From: Bacillota bacterium
GTDB taxonomy: Bacteria; Bacillota; Clostridia; Christensenellales; SZUA-584
Assembly (NCBI GenBank): GCA_023461435.1
Contig: JAEYLC010000035.1
Location: 1-60,230 of the forward strand
DNA: 60,230 nt
Direction of reading: 5' to 3'
Shown here: piece after piece, positions 43,816-51,977 of the stretch
Position numbering within the stretch: the first letter of the stretch is position 1
How the letters are laid out: each line of letters opens with the position of its first letter
The notes under the pieces: model-generated
The model's input: only the letters and a program-made list of their open reading frames with translations
Database searches by the model: none
Told to the model about the DNA's origin: nothing
Program-made: the position numbers and the translations under genes

Positions 43816-43877
43816 CAACTATGCAATAAGCAAAACTGAAGGTACCGCTTTATCTATGAGCGTGAGCAAATAGATAA

Positions 43878-43930
43878 AAATACAGATTCTTCAGTCGCTG
43901 GCGCTCCTTCAGAATGACGGAGATGGAATC
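43878..43930. repeat. Weak dispersed repeat, family A-like
   Basis: CAGATTCTTCAGTCGCTGGC followed by GCTCCTTCAGAATGACGG resembles the intergenic TCTTC-TCAGAATGAC repeats seen beside other genes here. It precedes the terminator at 43945. Confidence 0.35.
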
Positions 43931-43944
43931 AATTATTCTGGTTC

Positions 43945-43975
43945 AAAGCGGCGCAAAAATTTGCGCCGCTTTTTT
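43945..43975 (+). terminator. Terminator after the beta-repeat membrane protein gene
   Basis: AAAGCGGCGCAAA and TTTGCGCCGCTTT are perfect 13-base arms with a 2-base loop, followed by TTTG. Confidence 0.88.
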
Positions 43976-44028
43976 GTATGACCGAAAAAAAAGCTGCGCA
44001 TACTAACCGCATGAGGTGGTGAAGTAAA

Positions 44029-44169
44029 ATGTTCTCGCAACATGAACTTGACAACTTCAGAGACCTGGAATTCAGAGCGACACATTTGAGTCCAGGTGAC
44101 TGGCAACAGGGCAGGCAAATGGCCTGCCCGTTGTATTTCCGTCAAAACTTTTTAGAATCCGTCTCCTGA
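44029..44169 (+). CDS. Possible small protein (46 residues)
   Basis: ATG 44029 lies six bases after GAGGTGGTGAAG, a good ribosome binding site. The frame reads MFSQHELDNFRDLEFRAT and continues to TGA at 44169. The opening resembles small ferritin-like or spore-coat proteins of Firmicutes, but the second half is different, and a perfect hairpin (GGGCAGGC/GCCTGCCC, 44113-44133) lies inside the frame. It may be a truncated gene whose end was replaced, or not a gene at all. Confidence 0.4.
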   Translation: MFSQHELDNFRDLEFRATHLSPGDWQQGRQMACPLYFRQNFLESVS

Positions 44170-44237
44170 TATATATAACAGCCATACTTTCTATTGCGGC
44201 GTCATTATGAGGTGGAAGATTAAGCTTCTTATATATT

Positions 44238-44290
44238 AAGTATTTGTCGCTTCACGCGCGACGCAGTAGCGCGGATGACAACGAGGAATG
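44238..44290. repeat. Weak dispersed repeat, family A-like
   Basis: GTCGCTTCACGCGCGACGC, then AGTAGCGCGGATGACAACGA, resembles the GCGAAG/GATGACA words of family A. GCGCGAC/GTCGC parts can fold back. Apart from the small frame and terminator above, the gap to the xylulokinase gene is empty. Confidence 0.35.
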
Positions 44291-44380
44291 TTTTTCATAA
44301 AAAGCCCTTAATACCTTTTAACAAGAAAGCGACCCCATCCAAAGAACGAAGCCGCCTGAAGTCTGAAAATCTTGATCGCT

Positions 44381-45880
44381 TTAATATGTCGTCTTCCTGA
44401 AACGCTCTTTCAGGTCCTCATAGAGCCCCGAGTAGTTCTTGAGTATCTTGTTGTACTTATCGACGTTTTCGGGAATCGGCTGCGTCACCGTCTCGACGGT
44501 GAGCATTTCCGCGGCCTTCTCGATGTTCTTCCAAACGCCTGCGCCGACGCCCGCGACCACCGCCGCGCCGTAAGCGCCGCCCTCCGCCGCGCCGATCAGC
44601 GTTTTCACAGGCAGACCCATAATATCCGCCTGTATCTGCCGCCAGATCGCGCTCTTGGCCGCGCCGCCGGACGACACGACATCCGAGGGCTTCATGCCGG
44701 GCTTGGAGGAGAGTATCAGCTCATAGGTCTCACGCAGGCCGAACGTCACGCCTTCCATGACCGCACGCGCCATGTCTCCCCTGTTACTCGTCACCGACAG
44801 GCCGTAGAACACCGCCCTTGCGTACGGGTCGGGATGCGGCGCACGCTCGCCCGTGAGGTACGGCAGGAATATCACGCCGTTCGAGCCCGCGGGGCTGTTG
44901 GCCGCCGCCGCGTCGATCACTTTGAACGAATCGTTCTCATGGAACGTATTTTTAAACCACTCCATCGAGCCGCCCGATGAAAGCTGGCACCCGAACGCCT
45001 GCCATTTGTTTTTATCGTTGTTGCAGAAGAACTGCACCTTGCCGCCCGCATTTTTGCCGAAGCCGTCGAGCGCCATCGAGACGACGCCCGATGTGCCGAT
45101 GATAAAGCCGATGGTGCCTTCCTTCACGATGCCCATGCCCGTCGTCTGTATCACGGCGTCGCCGCCGCCCGCGTAAGCCGGCAGCCCTTCGGGCAGCCCC
45201 GTCAATGCCGCGGCCTGCTTCGTGACGGTGCCCGCGACCTCGTCGGATTCGAGCGCTTCGGGAAACGCCGCTTTATCGAGCCCCAGAATGGCGATCAGCT
45301 TGTCGCTCCAAACGCGTTTTTCCACATCGAACAGTCCCGTGCCCGACGCGTCGGACACCTCGGTGCACATACGGCCCGTCATCAGATAACGAATATAGTC
45401 CTTCGGCATCATAAAATGCCGCATTTTCGCGTAATTCTCCGGCTCGTTCTTCTTGAGCCAGACGATCTTGCCGCCCGTATAGCCGGTCAGCATCGTGTTG
45501 TTCGTATAAGACAGCAGGCCCTCAAGGCCGCCCGCAGCCGCGATGATCTCCTCGCATTCCTTTTCGGTGCGCTGGTCGTTCCAGAGTATCGCGGGACGGA
45601 TCACGTTATTGCTGTCATCCAGCGCCACAAGGCCGTGCATCTGTCCGGAGTACGACACGCCGAGTATGTCCGAAGCGCTGACGCCGCTTTGCTCCACCGC
45701 CGCTTTCATCGCGGCGCAGGTGCCTTCCCACCAGTCGGCCGGGTTCTGCTCCGACCAGCCGGGTTTTGGCGTGCTGACCGGATAGGTGCGCGTCTGCGAC
45801 GCCGCCACATGGCCGTCCTCTCCCACGATGATGCATTTAACTCCCGACGTTCCCACATCGATACCGGCAACATATTTCAT
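44381..45880 (-). CDS. xylB: Xylulokinase
   Basis: XylB phosphorylates D-xylulose with ATP to give xylulose 5-phosphate for the pentose phosphate pathway. The 499-residue protein has the FGGY-kinase N-terminus YVAGIDVGTSGVKC, the substrate-region motif YSGQMHGLVALD, the catalytic-site GGGDAVIQTTGMG with its Asp, and FLPYLTGERAPH and SSGGAAKSAIWRQIQAD. ATG 45880 follows AAAGGAG. No xylose isomerase or transporter gene is beside it, so its regulation and partners lie elsewhere. The annotation as xylulokinase, not another FGGY kinase, is supported by the MHGLV and GERAPHP blocks. Confidence 0.92.
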   Translation of the reverse strand: MKYVAGIDVGTSGVKCIIVGEDGHVAASQTRTYPVSTPKPGWSEQNPADWWEGTCAAMKAAVEQSGVSASDILGVSYSGQMHGLVALDDSNNVIRPAILWNDQRTEKECEEIIAAAGGLEGLLSYTNNTMLTGYTGGKIVWLKKNEPENYAKMRHFMMPKDYIRYLMTGRMCTEVSDASGTGLFDVEKRVWSDKLIAILGLDKAAFPEALESDEVAGTVTKQAAALTGLPEGLPAYAGGGDAVIQTTGMGIVKEGTIGFIIGTSGVVSMALDGFGKNAGGKVQFFCNNDKNKWQAFGCQLSSGGSMEWFKNTFHENDSFKVIDAAAANSPAGSNGVIFLPYLTGERAPHPDPYARAVFYGLSVTSNRGDMARAVMEGVTFGLRETYELILSSKPGMKPSDVVSSGGAAKSAIWRQIQADIMGLPVKTLIGAAEGGAYGAAVVAGVGAGVWKNIEKAAEMLTVETVTQPIPENVDKYNKILKNYSGLYEDLKERFRKTTY

Positions 45881-46166
45881 AAGCTTTCTCCTTTGCACAA
45901 TTGAATCCCATTCGGGTTTATTTTATGGGAATGCGTTTTTTTTCACAATACACATTCGCATGATAAACGAGGAAATTTTTAATCATTATTATTTACCACG
46001 GGAGTGCAAACAATAAACACGCAAAATCACGCACAATGTTTACCATTTAAAATGATAAATGAGCTTTTTTCAATTCGTCCTCTTGTTGGCACATATTCTG
46101 ATATAATGGCATCAAGACTTACCGGCAGGGGCCCAATGTGCCAGATAATATACAAGGAGCTTTGAG
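45881..46166. other. Intergenic region between xylB and a lipoprotein gene
   Basis: This divergent gap of about 345 bases contains the xylB leader and, at its right end, the lipoprotein promoter. It is AT-rich, with a T8 run near 45940 and two short GTTTACCA or TTTACCAC words (45989, 46039). I see no gene or riboswitch. The words may be regulator sites, but this is weak. Confidence 0.35.
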
Positions 46167-46194
46167 TTGACAAATGGTTTCATGAGAGTATACT
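46167..46194 (+). promoter_or_regulatory. Promoter of a lipoprotein gene
   Basis: TTGACA (46167-46172), a 16-base spacer and TATACT (46189-46194) lie 31 bases before the start codon. Confidence 0.65.
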
Positions 46195-46225
46195 GTCTTT
46201 AGCACAGAAGAAAGGCAGAAATAAA

Positions 46226-46822
46226 ATGAAAAAAACCACTCTTTATCTTTTACTTGTAACGGTCTTAATCTCTCTTTTGAGTGCGTGCACTGCTCCGGTC
46301 AGCAATACGGCCGAGCCGCCAGCCTCGCCCAGCGCCGCTTTGGAATCGGCTACGCCGTCCGCGACGGAACCCCCTGCCGAGGCTTCAAGCACACCAGCGC
46401 CGACGGAAACAGCCCCCGAGGCTTCGAGCACGCCGTCTGCCTCACAGCCGGACAGCGACATTGCCGAGCAGACCAAAGACTTTTTAATGCACGGGCAGGA
46501 GGATAAGCCCGAGGCGGGCAAGCTCCACTGGACGCAGGCGTTCTTAGATCAGGTCGATATCAACGCCGTTTACGAGCAGTATCTGGCCGACGGCGGCAAA
46601 GCCGGCGACGTGACCGCCTTTGCGGAATACCTCACCGAAAACGCGCCCGTGCCCGACAACTGGAAGGAGCTTTTCGAGGCAGACCTGCTCGCTCAATACG
46701 GCGTCAAGCCGAGCAGTTACGAAGACTTAGGCGATGATTTTTATCAGGTGTACATCATGAACGAGGGCAAGGAAGTTCCCTATGTGGGCCTGAACGCAAG
46801 AACGGGTTATTACCACGGTTAA
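46226..46822 (+). CDS. Hypothetical lipoprotein
   Basis: The N-terminus MKKTTLYLLLVTVLISLLSAC is a lipoprotein signal with lipobox LLSAC, so the 198-residue precursor is anchored outside the membrane. A low-complexity Pro/Ser/Thr/Glu/Ala stalk runs to about residue 80. The folded part (residues 85-198) is acidic with FLMHGQEDKPEAGKLHWT and YEDLGDDFYQVYIMNEGKEV, which I cannot assign. ATG 46226 follows AAAGGC-type purines. The isochorismatase gene begins 32 bases later, so cotranscription is possible. Confidence 0.8.
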   Translation: MKKTTLYLLLVTVLISLLSACTAPVSNTAEPPASPSAALESATPSATEPPAEASSTPAPTETAPEASSTPSASQPDSDIAEQTKDFLMHGQEDKPEAGKLHWTQAFLDQVDINAVYEQYLADGGKAGDVTAFAEYLTENAPVPDNWKELFEADLLAQYGVKPSSYEDLGDDFYQVYIMNEGKEVPYVGLNARTGYYHG

Positions 46823-46854
46823 GTAAGTTTAATGATTCCCTGTAAGGAGCGTAT

Positions 46855-47400
46855 ATGAAGCAGGCTTTGTTGCTTATCGACATTCAGAACGACTACTTTG
46901 CGGGCGGCAAAATGGAGCTGCATGAGCCATTAAAGGCGCTTGATAATGCCGAACTGGTTTTGAAAAGGTTCCGGGCGTCCGGCGCGCCCGTCATTCATGT
47001 GCAGCATATCAGCGTCCACGAAGGCGCAACGTTCTTCCTGCCCGGCACGGACGGCGTCAATATCCACGAACGGCTGGCACCGCTTGAGTCGGAGCCCGTC
47101 GTGGTCAAGCATGCGCCGAGCAGCTTTTATTACACGAATCTGCTCGATATACTGCGCAGCAGGGAGATTACAGAGCTAGTGGTATGCGGCATGATGAGCC
47201 ATATGTGCATCGACACCACAGTGCGGGCCTACAAGGATTATGCGCTTAAGGTGACGTTGCTCGAGGATGCCTGCGCCACGAAGGATTTAACGTTTCGCGG
47301 CGAGGTAATTCCCGCTGAGACGGTGCACCGCACATTCATGGCGGCGCTGAATGGCATGTTTGCGCGGGTGATCCGCACGCAGGAATATCTGGCGGAATAG
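46855..47400 (+). CDS. Isochorismatase-family cysteine hydrolase
   Basis: This 181-residue hydrolase has the family triad: Asp9 (LLLIDIQNDYF), Lys85 (VVVKHAPSSF) and Cys118 (CGMMSHMCIDTTVRA). It resembles nicotinamidase and YecD-type enzymes that cleave amide or ether bonds in small molecules; the substrate is not evident. The start is ATG 46855 after AAGGAG. It ends just before a terminator at 47415-47443. Confidence 0.92.
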   Translation: MKQALLLIDIQNDYFAGGKMELHEPLKALDNAELVLKRFRASGAPVIHVQHISVHEGATFFLPGTDGVNIHERLAPLESEPVVVKHAPSSFYYTNLLDILRSREITELVVCGMMSHMCIDTTVRAYKDYALKVTLLEDACATKDLTFRGEVIPAETVHRTFMAALNGMFARVIRTQEYLAE

Positions 47401-47414
47401 GTTTTGAATTGCAG

Positions 47415-47443
47415 GGGCGCGGCGATATGCCGTGCCTTTTTTG
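47415..47443 (+). terminator. Terminator after the isochorismatase gene
   Basis: GGCGCGGC and GCCGTGCC pair (one G-U) around GATAT, followed by TTTTTTG. Confidence 0.8.
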
Positions 47444-47451
47444 TTTAGCCC

Positions 47452-47530
47452 GTAGGGACGGCCATGGGCCGCCCGGTTTAGCGTGGCTGACCACAATCCT
47501 CCGTCGCGCTGCGCGCGTCACCTCCTTTAG
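47452..47530. repeat. Dispersed repeats, families B and C
   Basis: GTAGGGACGGCCATGGGCCG (family B type) is followed by CAATCCTCCGTCGCGCTGCG and CGCGTCACCTCCTTTAG (family C). The same two families are joined at 22889-23156, so they may travel or arise together. Confidence 0.65.
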
Positions 47531-47564
47531 CTCCACCACTAAATACGGTTTATTGAAGTAATTG

Positions 47565-48461
47565 TCAGAGTGTTATATCTTGCGAATTTTCCATCTGCAT
47601 ATAAAAAGATAAACAATTATGATATTTATCGTGTTGTGAAATTTTACATCTAATTTTGTTATTAATATCATTATCCTGATTCCAAATAATACTTAATATC
47701 ATTATATAGTCATAACTTAACTCGACTAGTTTAGTAATCCAATCAATAGCAGAATCCACACTAATATTATCACTAAAAAGTGCAGCTTGATCAATGTGTT
47801 GCGTGAGTTTTTCAAAATCCTTAATCATACAGAATAAATCATCATTACTAATATTCATTAGTTCTTTATCGAAATGAAGGCCTACCACGCGCTTGTTAAG
47901 AGTATCTTTTAGTTCTTGGGCAGCTTTTCTTATACATTCAACTTTGTCTTTGTCTAAAGTATTGTTGTGATATTTGTTTTTGACTATTTTTAAATATTGT
48001 TTATATGATCTAACACTATATTCAGATTGGAAAATTAGATAAGTATATTGATTCCATTTCTCAATACAAATATTAGATATGCATTCATCAATACCAGCAT
48101 ATAATGCTGAGTCTACATAATAGTATTTATGGAAAAGATCTTTTAACTGTCTTTTTCTGTGACTTTCACCTTGAAAAACTATGAGAGCATATGAAATAAT
48201 AATGGAGCCAATTATTGTGCTTCTTATGTCCCAAACTACATCTAAATATGAATGGTAAACACTATCAGCATTAATTAACCAAAGTACCAGTGCGCAAATA
48301 GGAAGTAGAATTATTACAGGCAAAACTGAAAGAGCATATTTACCTAATCTTGCAACTAATCTCCAGGTCCTCCTTAATAGCAATATAGACTGTTTAATTC
48401 TTATATATAAAATAGGCATCAAAGGAATATTAAAAATAAAACCTTCAAATGCGATCTTCAT
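47565..48461 (-). CDS. Hypothetical membrane protein in AT-rich DNA
   Basis: I do not recognise this 298-residue protein. Two membrane helices lie near the N-terminus (about residues 42-64 and 78-97), followed by a long charged, helical cytoplasmic domain (RKRQLKDLFHKYYYVDSALY onward) with no catalytic motif I can name. ATG 48461 follows GGAGG. The gene is far richer in AT than both neighbours, and family B/C repeats lie next to its end, so it was probably acquired. It could be a membrane sensor or effector; this is a guess. Confidence 0.7.
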   Translation of the reverse strand: MKIAFEGFIFNIPLMPILYIRIKQSILLLRRTWRLVARLGKYALSVLPVIILLPICALVLWLINADSVYHSYLDVVWDIRSTIIGSIIISYALIVFQGESHRKRQLKDLFHKYYYVDSALYAGIDECISNICIEKWNQYTYLIFQSEYSVRSYKQYLKIVKNKYHNNTLDKDKVECIRKAAQELKDTLNKRVVGLHFDKELMNISNDDLFCMIKDFEKLTQHIDQAALFSDNISVDSAIDWITKLVELSYDYIMILSIIWNQDNDINNKIRCKISQHDKYHNCLSFYMQMENSQDITL

Positions 48462-48488
48462 AATAGTACCTCCATTTGTATTGCTGGT

Positions 48489-50228
48489 TCACTCCCGAAA
48501 CTGACTGTTGTAAAGCTTCGCATAAGCGCCCTCCAGCGCCAGCAGCCTTTCGTGCGTCCCGCGTTCCGCCACGCCTTCCTCATCAATCACAATAATCTCA
48601 TCCGCGTTCTTCACAGTCGAAAGCCTGTGCGCAATCACCAGCGTTGTGCGCCCCACCGCGAGCTCCTCAAACGCCTTTTGTATGCGCTTCTCCGTCACGC
48701 TGTCGAGAGCCGACGTCGCTTCGTCGAGTATCAGCACCGGCGGATTTTTCAGGAAAATCCGCGCGATCGAAATGCGCTGCTTCTGCCCCCCCGAAAGCCG
48801 TATGCCGCGCTCCCCCACCTGCGTGTCGTAGCCGTTCTCCATCTCCATGATCATATCGTGTATCTCGGCGCGCTTTGCCGCCTCTATGATCTCCTCGTCC
48901 GCCGCGTCAATGCGCCCGTAGCGTATGTTGTCGCGAATCGTGCCCGCAAACAAAAACACATCCTGCGACACGATGCCGATGTTCTGGCGCAGCGAGAGCA
49001 GCGTCACGTCTCTGATATCGTGCCCGTCTATCGTGATGCGCCCGCCGCTCGCCTCATAAAAACGCGGTATCAGATGGCACAGCGTCGTCTTGCCGCCGCC
49101 CGACGGCCCCACGAGCGCAAGCGTCTTGCCCGCGTCGATTTTAAGATTGAGGTGCTCGAGCACCGTGGTTTTATCGTTGTACGAAAAGCTTACATCCTCG
49201 AACGCGATATCGCCCTTCACGTCCTTAAGCGTCAATGCCCCCGGCTTGTCGGCAATATCGGGCTGCTCGCTTAGCAGCTCGCGGAAGCGGTGAAAGCCCG
49301 CCATGCCGCTCGAAAACTGCTCCATGAACGTTGAGAGCTTGCGTATCGGCTGCAGAAATGTCGAGACATAAAGCGAGAACGTGATAAGCCCCACGTAATC
49401 GAACTCACCCTGCATAATGAGGTACCCGCCAAACGCGATCACCGCGACGCTGAACAGGCTCGTGAAAAACTCCAAGCCGCTTAAAAACACGGCCATCGCC
49501 GAATAAAACTCGCCCTTCGAGCGCTTGAACCGCTCGTTGCTCTCCATGAATTTATCCACTTCAAACGCTTCGTTCGTAAACGCCTTGGCGACGCGCGCGC
49601 CCGATATGCTCGATTCGATCCCCGCGTTGATGCCCGCCGTGCGCTCCTTCACGCGCTTGCTGGCGCGCATCATGCGCTTCCTCTGCATCAGCGTAAACAA
49701 TATGCCGATCGGCACGAGCACAATGAGCACGAACGCGAGCTTGATATTGATGGTCAGCATCACGGTGAACGCGCCGATGATCGTGATCAGCGATATGAAC
49801 AGGTCTTCGGGACCGTGGTGCGCGAGTTCGGTGATGTCAAAAAGGTCCGTCGTCACGTGAGACATGAGCTGCCCCGTGCGGTTCTTGTCGTAAAAGCGGA
49901 ACGAGAGCTTCTGCATATGCGTGAAAAGATCGCGCCGCATGTCCGCTTCCATCAGCACGCCGAGTGTGTGCCCCCAGTATGTCACGATGTACATGAACAG
50001 CGCGCGCAGCAGATACGCCGCCACGAGCAGGCCCATGATGATGAAAAACGTGTCAAACAGCCTTTCGGGCAGCAGCGTGGTCATCGCGTAGCGCGAAGCA
50101 AGCGGAAACGCGAGGTCAACCGCGGCGATCATCAGCGCGCAGCAAAGATCGAGAACAAAAAGCCGCCAATGGCGGCGGTAATACGAAATAAAATGCCTGA
50201 GTGTGCTTTTATGTACCATGTTTACCAT
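48489..50228 (-). CDS. ABC transporter, fused permease and ATP-binding domains
   Basis: This half-transporter (579 residues from ATG 50228) has six membrane helices (about 20-300) and a C-terminal ATPase with Walker A (GPSGGGKTTL), Q-loop, signature LSGGQKQRISIARI and Walker B (PVLILDEATSALDSV). It belongs to the MsbA/LmrA-type multidrug and lipid exporters and would work as a homodimer. The promoter at 50250-50278 puts the transcript start near 50243, so longer starts are excluded. ATG 50219 is also possible. It is monocistronic, and its substrate is unknown. Confidence 0.92.
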   Translation of the reverse strand: MVNMVHKSTLRHFISYYRRHWRLFVLDLCCALMIAAVDLAFPLASRYAMTTLLPERLFDTFFIIMGLLVAAYLLRALFMYIVTYWGHTLGVLMEADMRRDLFTHMQKLSFRFYDKNRTGQLMSHVTTDLFDITELAHHGPEDLFISLITIIGAFTVMLTINIKLAFVLIVLVPIGILFTLMQRKRMMRASKRVKERTAGINAGIESSISGARVAKAFTNEAFEVDKFMESNERFKRSKGEFYSAMAVFLSGLEFFTSLFSVAVIAFGGYLIMQGEFDYVGLITFSLYVSTFLQPIRKLSTFMEQFSSGMAGFHRFRELLSEQPDIADKPGALTLKDVKGDIAFEDVSFSYNDKTTVLEHLNLKIDAGKTLALVGPSGGGKTTLCHLIPRFYEASGGRITIDGHDIRDVTLLSLRQNIGIVSQDVFLFAGTIRDNIRYGRIDAADEEIIEAAKRAEIHDMIMEMENGYDTQVGERGIRLSGGQKQRISIARIFLKNPPVLILDEATSALDSVTEKRIQKAFEELAVGRTTLVIAHRLSTVKNADEIIVIDEEGVAERGTHERLLALEGAYAKLYNSQFRE

Positions 50229-50249
50229 CCGTGTCGTTTTTGCCTCTTC

Positions 50250-50278
50250 ATTATACTCCCGCCGCCGCCGCGTGACAA
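50250..50278 (-). promoter_or_regulatory. Promoter of the ABC exporter gene
   Basis: On the minus strand TTGTCA, a 17-base GC-rich spacer and TATAAT. It decides the start codon of the downstream gene. Confidence 0.65.
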
Positions 50279-50327
50279 CGATGAACATGTGCTGGTTCGC
50301 GATATGAAAATGTTTAGGGCCTCTCAT

Positions 50328-50388
50328 ATGTAAATAGTTGTTTACATTTCGTATATCTTGTGATAATAATGTAAATAGCTCTTTACAT
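50328..50388 (+). promoter_or_regulatory. Paired dyad operators before the third XRE module
   Basis: ATGTAAATAGTTGTTTACAT (50328-50347) and ATGTAAATAGCTCTTTACAT (50369-50388) are two copies of the same dyad (ATGTAAA-N6-TTTACAT), 41 bases apart. They lie directly before the membrane protein and XRE genes and are the likely binding sites of that regulator. Confidence 0.75.
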
Positions 50389-50403
50389 TATGGAGGCGGT
50401 TTT

Positions 50404-50631
50404 ATGAAAAAGGCAGACGAAATGGAGATTCACGTTAATTTCAAAGCTGTCAGGCTGTCTTGGGCGGCTGTTGCGTTATTTCTGATCATCTGGAATGTCT
50501 TTGAGCTCATCAGCACAGGTGACATTCCGCTTCTCCCTTTTATGCTGATGTCTGTTCAAAGCGGCGTGTTTTTTTGGACGAAACTGGTACTGAACAAAAG
50601 AATGACCAAAGCGGGTAGTCATGACGAATAG
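50404..50631 (+). CDS. Small two-helix membrane protein
   Basis: This 75-residue protein has two membrane helices (about residues 17-36 and 43-61), with a short hydrophilic start (KKADEMEIHVNFKAVR) and a basic end. I do not recognise a family. ATG 50404 follows GGAGGCGG. The XRE gene overlaps its end by 11 bases, so the pair is coupled, as in the modules at 2281-2888 and 21367-21899. It could anchor, sense for or antagonise the regulator. Confidence 0.75.
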   Translation: MKKADEMEIHVNFKAVRLSWAAVALFLIIWNVFELISTGDIPLLPFMLMSVQSGVFFWTKLVLNKRMTKAGSHDE

Positions 50632-50815
50632 TATCAGGGAACTCCGCAAGGCTCAGGGAATGCGTCAGGAGGACATGGCCAATGCGCTCGGCGTCACACG
50701 GCAAACGATCATCGCCATTGAAAATGACAAATACAACCCCTCTCTTGAGCTTGCCATGAAAATCGCCAAGCTGCTTGAAAAAGCGGTGGAAGACATCTTT
50801 TTTCTTCGTGAATAA
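50621..50815 (+). CDS. XRE-family transcriptional regulator
   Basis: This one-domain regulator has 64 residues: IRELRKAQGMRQEDMANA, VTRQTIIAIENDKYNPSLE, and the C-terminal VEDIFFLRE helix, which closely echoes the IEDIFLFEE of the regulator at 2281. It overlaps the preceding membrane protein gene. The paired dyads upstream are its likely operators, so it probably represses its own operon. Confidence 0.92.
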   Translation: MTNSIRELRKAQGMRQEDMANALGVTRQTIIAIENDKYNPSLELAMKIAKLLEKAVEDIFFLRE

Positions 50816-50859
50816 AAGCGATGTTTGTTCGGCGAACAGCTCTCGCTTTCGCTTAAGAT

Positions 50860-51948
50860 TCAATCGACCTTGGGCAGATTGAATTCGTCGCAGACGGCTT
50901 TGATTGCCTCGAGCTTTTGGTGCCCGAACTGCTTATCGGGTTCGAGATACGCCCCTTCGGCCCATTCGTTCCATGCGTTGATAAATATGAACCTGTCGTT
51001 TCCTTCATCGATGCATCTTTTCGTCAGCTGGCCTAAATAGCTTTTGAACTTTTCAGGTGTGAACCCGACGCACACGCTGGCCCTCTTCCCGACCCGCGGC
51101 GAGTTATCCCACCCCATGAAGGCCCCGCAGTATTTTTCCCTGTTGCCGTAGGAGCTTTTGCGCAGGAGCATCATCTGCCAGACGACGTCAAACAAAAAGT
51201 AATGCAGCGTGCCGAACAAGAACTGATGCATCTCACGCGGCGTATAGCCGCCGAACAGCGTCAGCGTTGGCTCAAACTCGATGCAGGCGTCGGAATCCTT
51301 AAGGTGCGGCCAGGTCATGCCGCGCTTTGAGCTCAGCGTTTCGGTGATATAAAGGCCGGGCAGCCCGGCCTGCGCCGCGAGCTGACGCCAGTAAGCCACC
51401 ATGTCGGCGCAGCGCTCGATCTGGTTCGGCACATACAGCACAAACAGCGGCTTGCCGTCCACCTTGATATATCTCTCGTCCTTGAAGAACCGCAGCAGGT
51501 AGTCAAAATGCGCTTTCCAGTCCTGCTCGCTTCCGTAATTCTGCGGCATCAGTATCGCGTTCTGCCGTCCGTCCCAGTTTCTCGTCCACGGCTCGTTGGC
51601 CCAGGAAAAGCAGAAATTCGTGTTGATCTCTTTATGCTCGAGCAGCAGTTCCGCCGGTTTTTCGAGCAGCAGCCTGCCGCTGAACCAGTAGTGATAAAAG
51701 CACAGGCCATACACATTGTACTGATGCATCAATTCGCTCTGCCATTGCAGCGTGTTTAAATCCGTAAGGTCATAATAATTGTCATTCAGCGGCTCTGCGG
51801 GCTGCGTGTGATTGTCGAACAGCGGGACGGCTTTTTTCACGTTTGCCCATTCCGTGAACCCTTCTCCCCACCATTCGTCATTCTCCTTGATTCTGTGAAA
51901 TTGCGGCAGAAAAACCGCAATAAATTTGAGCCTTTGTGTGTCCGTCAT
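50860..51948 (-). CDS. WbsX-like glycoside hydrolase family 99-like protein
   Basis: This 362-residue protein matches the WbsX group, found in polysaccharide and O-antigen clusters: LKFIAVFLPQFHRIKENDEW, WGEGFTEWANV, YGLCFYHYWFSGRLL, NFCFSWANEPWTRNWDG, and a final FINAWNEWAEGAYLEP. The fold is a beta barrel related to GH99 enzymes, so it may trim or build surface glycans. ATG 51948 overlaps nothing; the methyltransferase gene ends 29 bases before it in the same direction. The two probably form a small surface-polysaccharide unit. Confidence 0.9.
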   Translation of the reverse strand: MTDTQRLKFIAVFLPQFHRIKENDEWWGEGFTEWANVKKAVPLFDNHTQPAEPLNDNYYDLTDLNTLQWQSELMHQYNVYGLCFYHYWFSGRLLLEKPAELLLEHKEINTNFCFSWANEPWTRNWDGRQNAILMPQNYGSEQDWKAHFDYLLRFFKDERYIKVDGKPLFVLYVPNQIERCADMVAYWRQLAAQAGLPGLYITETLSSKRGMTWPHLKDSDACIEFEPTLTLFGGYTPREMHQFLFGTLHYFLFDVVWQMMLLRKSSYGNREKYCGAFMGWDNSPRVGKRASVCVGFTPEKFKSYLGQLTKRCIDEGNDRFIFINAWNEWAEGAYLEPDKQFGHQKLEAIKAVCDEFNLPKVD

Positions 51949-51977
51949 TTCATTCGCCGCCGTTTCATCATTCTTTA

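Noticed and set aside
50328..50388. The two 20-base dyads considered as a CRISPR-like or iteron array
   Set aside because: There are only two copies, each internally symmetric and directly before an XRE gene, which fits operators. No CRISPR array or cas gene was seen in the window.
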